A stretch of 5,817 bases of DNA, from contig JAUYMX010000610.1 of assembly GCA_030699345.1 (NCBI GenBank), forward strand, positions 1-5,817. The letters are read 5' to 3'. Positions 1 to 5,407 of this stretch are shown here, one piece after another; the first letter of the stretch is position 1, and every line of letters begins with the position of its first letter. The position numbers were made by a program, and so were the translations under genes. The notes beneath the pieces are model-generated. The model searched no databases. It was not told the DNA's origin and saw only the letters and a program-made list of their open reading frames with translations. Source of the DNA: Methylococcaceae bacterium. Lineage in GTDB: Bacteria; Pseudomonadota; Gammaproteobacteria; Methylococcales; Methylomonadaceae.

Positions 1-239
1 CAGTGTTATTTGGTCCGTATATGAATAATTTTAAGGAAATTGCGGGAGCAGCTTTAACTGCAGGTGCCGCTCTGCAATGCCAGAACGAACAAGACATCGT
101 TCAAGCCGTTTTAATGATTTATCAACAACCTGATTTCAAACAAGCGTTGGTTGAAAAGGGTAAAGCGTTTGTATTGCGCAATCGGGGTGCAACTGATGCG
201 GTCTACGCTCGACTCATGGCAACTCTCAACTCAACCTAA
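1..239 (+). CDS. waaA: 3-deoxy-D-manno-octulosonic acid (Kdo) transferase, C-terminal end (5' partial)
   Basis: This is the last 78 or so codons of a gene that starts left of the window; the GTG at 3-5 is an internal valine, not a start. The product would be the inner-membrane-associated GT-B glycosyltransferase (GT30) that adds Kdo from CMP-Kdo to the lipid A precursor in LPS synthesis. The visible part carries the family's C-terminal signature: an LFGPYMNNFKEIA block, where other members read FGPxxxNFxEI and which belongs to the nucleotide-sugar-binding half, then AGAAL, and a closing NRGA motif about 17 residues from the stop. The frame ends cleanly at TAA 237-239. It converges with the RimK-type gene on the other strand, 122 bp away. 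Assignment rests on motif recognition by eye. Other GT-B enzymes share the general fold, but the FGPxxxNFxEI plus NRGA combination is specific to KdtA/WaaA. Confidence 0.85.
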   Translation, partial: VLFGPYMNNFKEIAGAALTAGAALQCQNEQDIVQAVLMIYQQPDFKQALVEKGKAFVLRNRGATDAVYARLMATLNST

Positions 240-248
240 TGGTAAAAG

Positions 249-273
249 AGTGAATGGCCTTTGTTTATTCACT
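249..273 (-). terminator. Weak hairpin between convergent genes, possible terminator
   Basis: A perfect 7-bp inverted repeat (AGTGAAT and ATTCACT) with an 11-base loop lies between the converging waaA and RimK-type genes. Read leftward, the stem is followed by CTTTTACC, a short T run. Read rightward there is no T run. The stem is AT-rich, so termination would be weak. The rest of 240-361 is AT-rich and holds nothing else I can support; a run of seven T near 320 has no stem in front of it. Confidence 0.3.
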
Positions 274-361
274 GTAAAACATGACAAACTCAGTCCATAT
301 TTGGAATTGTCTAATAAGGTTTTTTTGTGAATAACAAATAGATAATGATCTGCAATCGATC

Positions 362-1834
362 TTAAAGGCCTTTGCTGCGATTTTCCATCCGCCTCAAAAA
401 CTCAGTCAGTATCAAACGATAAAGTTCATCACCTAAGTAACTATCCTCGACGCCGCTGTCGATGTTCGGGTTGTCGTTGACTTCTATGACGTAGCCTTTG
501 CCGTTTTTCTCTTTGACATCAACGCCGTATAGCCCGTCGCCGATGAACTGCGTGGCTTTTAAAGCGGCTTCCAGTACTGCTTTGGGGGCTTCGAAGGTGG
601 GCAAGGTGTCAAATTTGCCACTGTCGGTGCGCTTGCTACCATGGCGGTAAATTTGCCAGTGGTTTTTTACCATGTAGTAGCGGCAGGCGTATAAGGCCTT
701 GTTGTTAAATACGCCAATGCGCCAGTCGAAATCGGTATAGAGAAATTCCTGCGCCAGTAACAGTGCTGATTGTTCGAATAACTCTGCGACTTTAATATCC
801 AATTCCTGTCGCGTGTGTACTTTAACGATACCGCGCGAAAACGAACCATCGGGAATTTTGATGACGATGGGAAAGCCAGCTTCAACCTCTAATAGGTTTA
901 AATGGGCGGTATTGCCTTTATGCAGTATCCAGGTGCGCGGCGAGGGGACTTTGTGGGTGCGGAATAGATCGGCAAGATACACCTTGTTGGTGCAGCGCAA
1001 CATCGACGTGGGGTCGTCAATCACCACCAGCCCTTCGGCTTCAGCTTTTTTGGCGAAGCGATAAGTGTAATGATCAATCGATGTGGTTTCCCTGATAAAC
1101 AAGCCGTCAAATTCGGGCAGGCGTCCGTAATGCTGTTGGCTGATCAATTCAACATCGATACCTAGTTCACGGCCGATTTTGATGAATTTTTTCAGTGCGC
1201 CGCGATTGCTGGGCGGCAATTGCTCTTCTGGGTTGACCAAAATAGCGAGGTCATAACGGGCGTTTTTACGTATTTTTCCTTTTCGCCAAATTTTTTTACT
1301 GAATTTATCCAATGCATCTGCAAACAGTGTTTGCTGAGCCTCATCCAGCTCGCGCGGCGATATGGCGTTTAGGTCGGTGATTTCCCATTGCTGACCAAAG
1401 TGCAGGGTGATCTCCAAAATCGGGCAGGTAAAACGCTCAAACAGTAAGCGGGCAAGCTCCTGGAAAGCTGGTTCTGGCGTAGTGCCGAAATAGCTTCTAA
1501 ATACATATTCTGCATCCTTGGACTGGTGCTTGAATGCTTTTGCCAACGGCCCAGTGAGATCTTCCAGCTGCAAACGATACAAAGCATTTTTGCCCAAGTC
1601 GTTAAGCGTCTTAACCGAAGGAATGACGTGATGGCCTCTGGCTTCGGCAAGCAGCGAGCAATAATAGCCGTCGGACAGATAACTGTAGCTGCTGCACACA
1701 TTAATCACGCGGACCCGTTGTTCGGTATCGCCTTGTTCGGTCGCCAGAGAGCTTTCGAAAGTTATCACCTGGGTGCTGGGATAGTAAGGGCCCCAGTCGG
1801 AAAGATTGTCAACCACCAGAAGGGTGCGTGCCAT
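362..1834 (-). CDS. RimK-family ATP-grasp ligase with N-terminal RLAN domain
   Basis: The 490-residue product is a predicted cytoplasmic ATP-dependent carboxylate-amine ligase of the RimK type. RimK enzymes activate a carboxylate as an acyl phosphate and join it to an amino group, often adding glutamate. Residues 1 to about 150 match the RimK-like ATP-grasp N-terminal (RLAN) domain, with a typical SDGYYCSLLAEARGH block at 54-68. Residues about 190-280 look like the pre-ATP-grasp domain. About 280-475 is ATP-grasp, with lysines K284 and K326, a glycine/serine-rich loop at 329-335 (DGSFSRG region), E363 in AQEF, D370-W-R372, and Mg ligands D439, E451 and N453 in the EVNDNPN motif. All look intact. 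The only methionine near the start is M1; AGGA lies 11 bases before it. It is divergent from the M14 and GNAT-C39 genes, its usual partners as I recall. True RimK is about 300 residues and lacks the RLAN domain, so the ribosomal S6 role should not be transferred. Substrate unknown. Confidence 0.9.
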   Translation of the reverse strand: MARTLLVVDNLSDWGPYYPSTQVITFESSLATEQGDTEQRVRVINVCSSYSYLSDGYYCSLLAEARGHHVIPSVKTLNDLGKNALYRLQLEDLTGPLAKAFKHQSKDAEYVFRSYFGTTPEPAFQELARLLFERFTCPILEITLHFGQQWEITDLNAISPRELDEAQQTLFADALDKFSKKIWRKGKIRKNARYDLAILVNPEEQLPPSNRGALKKFIKIGRELGIDVELISQQHYGRLPEFDGLFIRETTSIDHYTYRFAKKAEAEGLVVIDDPTSMLRCTNKVYLADLFRTHKVPSPRTWILHKGNTAHLNLLEVEAGFPIVIKIPDGSFSRGIVKVHTRQELDIKVAELFEQSALLLAQEFLYTDFDWRIGVFNNKALYACRYYMVKNHWQIYRHGSKRTDSGKFDTLPTFEAPKAVLEAALKATQFIGDGLYGVDVKEKNGKGYVIEVNDNPNIDSGVEDSYLGDELYRLILTEFLRRMENRSKGL

Positions 1835-1921
1835 AACAAATAAAATCCTGTAGTAAGATGATAAATAAAGCGCCGGTTAGTGACGCCGTCCGTAGTCAGT
1901 CGGTTGAATGATGAACGGCTT

Positions 1922-1950
1922 AATATAAACTGGGGATGAACGTTTAAGTC
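1922..1950 (-). promoter_or_regulatory. Possible promoter of the RimK-type gene
   Basis: Read on the minus strand, TATATT (plus coordinates 1922-1927, one mismatch to TATAAT) is a reasonable -10 box. A poor -35 (GACTTA, 1945-1950) lies 17 bp further upstream. It would give a leader of roughly 80 bases before the start at 1834. The weak -35 suggests that an activator may be needed, or that the real promoter lies elsewhere in 1835-2018. Confidence 0.3.
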
Positions 1951-1959
1951 TTCGCTTAA
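1944..1959. promoter_or_regulatory. Inverted repeat between divergent promoters, candidate operator
   Basis: TTAAG-TCTTCG-CTTAA is a perfect 5-bp inverted repeat with a 6-base spacer. It covers the predicted -35 box of the leftward promoter and overlaps the -35 box of the rightward promoter. This position would let one dimeric regulator control both directions. The half-sites are short, so chance is possible. Confidence 0.3.
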
Positions 1960-1983
1960 CAGTGTTGAATCCACGCTTATAGT
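1956..1983 (+). promoter_or_regulatory. Predicted sigma70 promoter for the M14 and GNAT-C39 genes
   Basis: TTAACA (1956-1961, one mismatch to TTGACA) and TATAGT (1978-1983, one mismatch to TATAAT) are separated by 16 bp. Transcription would begin near 1990, giving a leader of about 30 bases before the ATG at 2019. It would drive both rightward genes, which overlap. Confidence 0.5.
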
Positions 1984-2018
1984 CATTAGTATGCTAACAA
2001 AACATTCAGGCAACCAAT

Positions 2019-3116
2019 ATGAATTCCAGTTCCCCTGTAGCCGTTTTTGATACTCACGTTTTTCCCGCAAGTTATGTGCTGGGCCGGAAACAATGGCAAC
2101 AGCAGGTTGCCAGGCTGGCTGGCGCCACAAGTATTGCATCTTATCCTTGTTCCGGTGTGACGCCCGAAGGCGAGGCCTTGTCGACCGACACGGTGTGGAT
2201 AGGCGATAAAGATGCGCCAAAGGTGCTGGTGTTAATCAGCGGCACTCACGGTATTGAAGGTTTTGCCGGGAGCGCCATAGAAATCGATTTTCTAAACCTG
2301 CTTAGGGCAGGGCAGTTTGTTATTCCGAGTAATACCGCAGTGCTGGTAATACACGCCTTAACGCCATGGGGTTATGCCTGGCATCGGCGTTGCGATGCGG
2401 ATGGCGTTGATTTAAACCGCAATGTGGTCGATTTTTCTCAGCCGTTGCCGAAAAACCGGGGCTATGATTTGCTACGACCGGCGTTTTTTCTGCCGGATGC
2501 TCAACAAAGAAAACAAGCTTATGCCGAGTTCGCTCATCAGCATGGTCGGGAAGCCTTGGAAACAGCCATCAGCGGCGGTCAATATAATGATCCAGCCGGT
2601 CCTTTTTATGGTGGCAATGCGCCTACTCATGGCAGGTTGGTTACAGAACAGCTAATCCGCGAACATAGTTTGCAACAACGCGATTTAGCGGTCATTGATT
2701 TGCATACCGGACTGGGCTCATACGGCTATGGCGAGATTATTTGCGATCATCAACCGGACAGTACCGGAACGAGAATGGCGCATGCCTGGTATGGCGATTC
2801 GGTGACCTTACCTTTACTGGGGACTTCCAGTTCAGTTCCAAAGACCGGCCTGCTGGATTATGCTTGGCACGCGATTATGAATGAGCGTAGTTGTTACATT
2901 ACCCTGGAATTCGGCACCTTCAGCACCGAGCAATTATTTGAAGTTTTATTACGCGACCATCAGCTCTGGGCGCAAGCAACTGACCTGCATGTCAGGTTCA
3001 CCCAAGCAAAAGCCATGCGGCATCATTTCTGTCCGCATGAGCAGGCCTGGCAGGAAATGGTGTTGTTCCGTGCTCGGCAAGTGATCAGTCAAGCATTACG
3101 GGGCGTATCATCTTGA
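2019..3116 (+). CDS. M14-family zinc hydrolase, DUF2817 type
   Basis: The 365-residue product belongs to the DUF2817 group of M14 metallopeptidases, predicted cytoplasmic enzymes that cleave amide or peptide bonds at a free carboxyl end. The zinc site is visible: H77 and E80 in SGTHGIEGF (HxxE), and H229 in VIDLHTG. The substrate-binding NRN motif is N133-R134-N135, and the expected catalytic glutamate is E297 in ITLEFGT. The order and spacing fit the M14 fold. No signal peptide or membrane segment is seen, unlike secreted carboxypeptidases. The ATG at 2019 is preceded by only a weak ribosome site (AGG about 9 bases upstream), but the family's N-terminal region starts close behind it. The stop overlaps the next gene's start, so the two are almost certainly co-transcribed. 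The family also includes acyl-amino-acid deacylases (AstE and aspartoacylase type), so deacylation of a small N-acyl amino acid is an alternative to peptide trimming. Confidence 0.87.
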   Translation: MNSSSPVAVFDTHVFPASYVLGRKQWQQQVARLAGATSIASYPCSGVTPEGEALSTDTVWIGDKDAPKVLVLISGTHGIEGFAGSAIEIDFLNLLRAGQFVIPSNTAVLVIHALTPWGYAWHRRCDADGVDLNRNVVDFSQPLPKNRGYDLLRPAFFLPDAQQRKQAYAEFAHQHGREALETAISGGQYNDPAGPFYGGNAPTHGRLVTEQLIREHSLQQRDLAVIDLHTGLGSYGYGEIICDHQPDSTGTRMAHAWYGDSVTLPLLGTSSSVPKTGLLDYAWHAIMNERSCYITLEFGTFSTEQLFEVLLRDHQLWAQATDLHVRFTQAKAMRHHFCPHEQAWQEMVLFRARQVISQALRGVSS

Positions 3117-4216
3117 ATATATCGACTCGCGATGCTCGGTTATCCGATCTTGATGCGTTGGTAGGGCTGGAAAACGCCTGTTTTGATACCGACCGGTTAA
3201 GCCGACGTAGTTTCAAACACTGGATTAGCACCGAGCATCGAGCGTTATTGGTTGCCGAAGTTGCAGGCGCCATTGCGGGTTATATTCTTATCATTTATCA
3301 CCCCGGTACGCGCTTGGCACGTATTTATTCTCTCGCTGTTAGCCAGCAGTCACGTGGTTTGGGTGTGGCCAAAGGGCTCATGGCAGCAGGTGAACAAGCC
3401 GCACGCGAAGATGGCCGCTTATATTTGCGACTTGAAGTAAGCGTTGATAACACCCCCGCAATTAAACTATATGAAACCCTGGGGTTTCAAAAATTTGGTA
3501 TCTACCGTGATTATTACGAAGATCACCGGGATGCTTTGCGTTACCAAAAACGCATTCGGCGTTACCCGGATACCCTGCAACATCGCTCGGTGTATTGGCT
3601 GAGGCAAACAACGCCTTTTACCTGCGGCCCGGCATCATTAATGATGGCTATGCACGGACTCAACCGAGCCTATCAACCCTCGCAGGAAGAAGAAATTAAT
3701 CTGTGGCGCGAGGCCACCACGATTTTTATGACCTCCGGGCATGGTGGTTGCCATCCGATAGGGTTGGCATTGTCTGCCAAGCGTCGGCAATTTTCTGTCG
3801 AGGTGTGGATTAATCACACAGGCACATTGTTTATTGATGGCGTTCGTAATGAAGAAAAAAAACACATCGTCGAGCTAGTTGATGAGAGCTTCAAGCGTCA
3901 GGCAAACGAGCAGGGCATTGAGGTTCACTATGCCAATATTTCTCAGGATGATTTAATTGCTGCGTTTAAAACAGGAGCTATTCCATTAGTGTTAATCAGC
4001 ACCTTCAGAATGGATCGCAAAAAAGCCCCACATTGGGTGGTGATGAGCGGTTTCGATGACGACTGTTTGTATATGCATGATCCTGATCCGGAAGAAGGAC
4101 GCCAAAGCGAACTTGACTGCCAATTTATTCCTATTGCACGAGAAGATTTCGACAGAATGTCCTGCTTTGGCAAAAACCGACTGCGAACTGCAGTGATCCT
4201 TCGGTTTGGAACTTAG
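3113..4216 (+). CDS. GNAT acetyltransferase fused to C39-like cysteine peptidase
   Basis: The 367-residue product is a two-domain fusion. Residues 1 to about 147 form a RimI-like GNAT N-acetyltransferase. The acetyl-CoA loop is Q79-x-x-G82-x-G84 in QQSRGLGVAKGL. The second half has N113, Y120, GF at 124-125 and the RDYY motif at 132-135. Residues about 158-365 match the C39-like papain-fold peptidases (probably DUF3335/PF11814): oxyanion Q165, nucleophile C171 in TPFTCGPASL, H307 in PHWVV and D323 in HDPDP. Both active sites look complete. There is no ABC transporter or membrane segment, so it is not a bacteriocin exporter. The TTG at 3113 is chosen as start because it overlaps the preceding TGA as TTGA, no other start lies in frame nearby, and the GNAT fold needs the first residues. 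A GGGG run about 8 bases upstream may serve as ribosome site. Expected role: acetylation plus hydrolysis on the same substrate as the neighbouring ligase; this is inference. Confidence 0.88.
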   Translation: MNISTRDARLSDLDALVGLENACFDTDRLSRRSFKHWISTEHRALLVAEVAGAIAGYILIIYHPGTRLARIYSLAVSQQSRGLGVAKGLMAAGEQAAREDGRLYLRLEVSVDNTPAIKLYETLGFQKFGIYRDYYEDHRDALRYQKRIRRYPDTLQHRSVYWLRQTTPFTCGPASLMMAMHGLNRAYQPSQEEEINLWREATTIFMTSGHGGCHPIGLALSAKRRQFSVEVWINHTGTLFIDGVRNEEKKHIVELVDESFKRQANEQGIEVHYANISQDDLIAAFKTGAIPLVLISTFRMDRKKAPHWVVMSGFDDDCLYMHDPDPEEGRQSELDCQFIPIAREDFDRMSCFGKNRLRTAVILRFGT

Positions 4217-4460
4217 CGATAAGGTTTAGCGTAGCAACATACCCATGCTGCATGGCGAGCTGCAATTTATGTTTATCTCCGCGAACAAGTCAGAGGTTCT
4301 CAAAAAATAAAATAAATATGACAACAGATGCATGTCTATAAGGTTTTGCCGGTTGAGATAATTTCATTTATGAACCGTTTGCTCGAAATGTTGATACTTG
4401 TGTTATTAAAATGCAGATACTAAAGAAGTACGAAAAGTACTGGTCATGAGAATTTAGTCG
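4217..4460. other. Gene-free region before the tRNA gene
   Basis: No frame here looks coding and no convincing terminator follows the GNAT-C39 gene. Two small structures are visible: a perfect palindrome CCATGC-T-GCATGG at 4243-4255, and AGTAC-GAAAA-GTACT at 4427-4441, which reaches the tRNA promoter. The rest is AT-rich. Confidence 0.5.
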
Positions 4461-4468
4461 TGTATAAT
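4441..4468 (+). promoter_or_regulatory. Promoter of tRNA-Thr
   Basis: A perfect TATAAT lies at 4463-4468, with TGGTCA (four of six matches to TTGACA) at 4441-4446 and a 16-bp spacer. Transcription would begin about 6 bases before the mature tRNA 5' end at 4481. A strong -10 this close to a tRNA is typical of stable-RNA promoters. Confidence 0.65.
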
Positions 4469-4480
4469 ACCCGGACATTC

Positions 4481-4556
4481 GCTGGTGTAGCTCAGTTGGT
4501 AGAGCAGCTGATTTGTAATCAGCCGGTCAGGAGTTCGAATCCCCTCACTAGCTCCA
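4481..4556 (+). tRNA. tRNA-Thr (anticodon TGT)
   Basis: The 76-nt sequence folds as a cloverleaf. The acceptor stem is GCTGGTG with CACTAGC, with one G-U pair at positions 4-69. The D arm contains AGTTGGTAGA. The anticodon stem is GCTGA with TCAGC around loop TTTGTAA, with anticodon TGT at 4514-4516. The variable loop has five bases and the T loop is TTCGAAT. CCA is encoded at 4554-4556 after discriminator T4553. The T stem AGGAG/CCCCT has an A-C mismatch (4532 and 4542, tRNA positions 52 and 62). The anticodon arm closely resembles that of E. coli tRNA-Thr(UGU). It has its own promoter and terminator. Confidence 0.95.
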
Positions 4557-4564
4557 ATAATTTC

Positions 4565-4598
4565 AAAGGCTTAGGTGTTTTTAATCTAGGCCTTTTTT
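4565..4598 (+). terminator. Intrinsic terminator of tRNA-Thr
   Basis: A 10-bp stem (AAAGGCTTAG with CTAGGCCTTT, one G-U pair) and an 11-base loop are followed by, and partly overlap, six T at 4593-4598. It starts 9 bases after the tRNA CCA, so the tRNA is a single-gene transcript. Confidence 0.8.
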
Positions 4599-4602
4599 AT
4601 TT

Positions 4603-4626
4603 GTGGTCACTTTCGTGGTCACTTTG
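4603..4626 (+). repeat. Tandem 12-bp repeat after tRNA-Thr
   Basis: GTGGTCACTTTC at 4603-4614 is followed directly by GTGGTCACTTTG at 4615-4626; only the last base differs. It lies just after the tRNA terminator and before the transposase remnant. Tandem arm-type sites of tyrosine integrases occur at this position in tRNA-linked islands, but no integrase gene is present here, so that reading is inference. Confidence 0.6.
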
Positions 4627-4679
4627 TTTTTCTGCATATTCCACTCCAATGTAGCCACTCATAATAATTCAACGCAGCC

Positions 4680-5002
4680 GGTCATAATTGCAGTAAAACA
4701 GCCATCTGGAATACCCAAAGGGAAAATGGGACGGAATCCCCTGGCTAAGTCCAGCCTGAACAAGCAAGGTCTGTTCGAGTTTCTGCACCGTTATAATAAA
4801 AGCAACAGTGACTCGAAGGATGGTTGCCGATAGATGTGTGTCGACGGATAACCGCAAGACTCACAAGCGCGATTCGAGTGTGACGAATGCAGCACGCAAT
4901 ATCTTAACGGCAGCACATGCCATTTTAGCCAGTGGAGAGTCGATGCTGTCAGGCAACTCTATGAAGCAGGAACCTGCTAAAGCGAGTCCGGCTCAATCTT
5001 GA
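4680..5002 (+). pseudogene. tnpB: IS200/IS605-family tnpB (OrfB) 3' remnant, frameshifted
   Basis: This is the decayed C-terminal third of an OrfB/TnpB protein, the RNA-guided nuclease carried by IS200/IS605-type elements. One frame (about 4690-4830) reads MGRNPLAKSSLNK then QGLFEFLHRY, matching the family's GRNxxAKSGLNK-SILDQGWFEFRRQL with a short internal loss. A second frame gives TDNRKT (4845-4862). A third gives QARFECDEC (about 4861-4886), the second CxxC of the zinc ribbon. The sequence then returns to the second frame for NAARNILTAAHAILASGE and the tail KQEPAKASPA, stopping at TGA 5000-5002. The N-terminal two thirds, the first RuvC carboxylates and an intact first CxxC are missing. 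The third RuvC aspartate motif (normally DxNAA) is deleted or altered. No tnpA is seen. The left boundary is approximate; 4627-4680 is unassigned. The nuclease cannot be active. Confidence 0.8.
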
Positions 5003-5046
5003 ACGCAATAGAAATCCCCTGAATTTAGAAGATGGGAGAATGTCAA
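5003..5046 (+). mobile_element. Right end of the IS200/IS605-type remnant
   Basis: Elements of this type end shortly after tnpB in a CCCC...GGGG hairpin followed by GGATGTCAA or similar. Here TCCC (5015-5018) and GGGA (5034-5037) can pair, followed by GAATGTCAA. TCAA (5043-5046) is the likely end, as in IS608. The stem is eroded to about 4 bp. In intact elements this segment, with the end of tnpB, forms the omega (reRNA) scaffold. Confidence 0.6.
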
Positions 5047-5169
5047 CGAATACTGTCTAACTGTTCGGCGGGGTTGAGGAAAATATCAAGAGCCGAGCCA
5101 TTATCAATGACTCGGAAACATGATGAAAAGAAGGGGGCTAAGATGGTAAAAAAGCCAGGATATCATCAC
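5047..5169. other. Non-coding spacer between tnpB remnant and the minus-strand pair
   Basis: I see no gene here. A short hairpin-forming pair (CCGAG and CTCGG, about 5095-5117) is visible. The stretch probably represents flanking DNA of the old insertion. Confidence 0.4.
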
Positions 5170-5178
5170 TTATGATGA
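5163..5178. repeat. Perfect inverted repeat over the end of the AlpA-like gene
   Basis: TCATCA-CTTA-TGATGA is a 6-bp stem with a 4-base loop that contains the stop codon of the minus-strand gene. Read leftward, a run of six T follows about 12 bases after the stem, too far for a classic intrinsic terminator. It may still act as a weak transcript end. Confidence 0.4.
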
Positions 5179-5388
5179 CTTCTGCTCAGAAGCTCTATTT
5201 TCATAAAACTCAGTTACTTTGCTGGCAAGCCACATCTGAGGGTTTTTGATAACTGGCAGTGGAACCTCTCCGGCTTTACGCATTCTCCAAAACTGCGTTC
5301 TAGTCACACCTAACTTTTTTAGCATGTCGTTAATTTTAAGAAATTCTTTATCTTTGCCCTCAGAATTTTGATTAACATTTTTTGTCAT
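5170..5388 (-). CDS. Small AlpA/MerR-like helix-turn-helix DNA-binding protein
   Basis: The 72-residue product resembles AlpA-type regulators and excisionase-like proteins of prophages and genomic islands. Residues about 17-40 (KINDMLKKLGVTRTQFWRMR) form a winged-helix HTH in which LGVTRTQFWRM is the turn and recognition helix. KAGEVPLPV, W53 and the SKVTEFYENR helix follow in the order normal for AlpA (strand, then W-x-x-S-x-V). The frame stays open upstream to 5448, but those codons overlap the FlhC-like gene's end. The ATG at 5388 is preferred because GAG lies about 9 bases before it and the domain begins 17 residues in. It follows the FlhC-like frame after 19 bases on the same strand, so the two were probably one transcript. 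AlpA activates an integrase/excision gene in the E. coli CP4-57 prophage; a role in island excision is inference here. It appears intact, though its promoter may have been lost. Confidence 0.7.
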   Translation of the reverse strand: MTKNVNQNSEGKDKEFLKINDMLKKLGVTRTQFWRMRKAGEVPLPVIKNPQMWLASKVTEFYENRASEQKSS

Positions 5389-5407
5389 ATTGCACTCTAA
5401 TTTCCAG

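Noticed and set aside
813..1064. Plus-strand open frame inside the RimK-type gene
   Set aside because: It is antisense to the conserved ATP-grasp domain and has no recognisable motif or ribosome site.
1765..2220. Minus-strand open frame of 151 codons across the divergent promoter region
   Set aside because: It overlaps both real genes in other frames, shows no family features and would cover the predicted promoters.
3638..3865. Minus-strand open frame inside the GNAT-C39 gene
   Set aside because: It is a shadow of a gene with intact catalytic motifs; the phenylalanine-rich start comes from a poly-A run on the other strand.
4603..4626. CRISPR-like repeats
   Set aside because: There are only two adjacent copies with no spacers between them, and the unit is too short.
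4460..4654. Open frame of 64 codons covering the tRNA
   Set aside because: It is the tRNA-Thr gene and its terminator read as protein, giving the well-known spurious VAQLVEQ-type peptide.
4734..4753. 20-bp stretch matching the tRNA 3' end (4537-4556) at 16 positions, possibly an attachment site
   Set aside because: It lies inside the tnpB remnant exactly where the family codes R-N-x-x-A-K-S, so coding ancestry explains it; the match is also imperfect.
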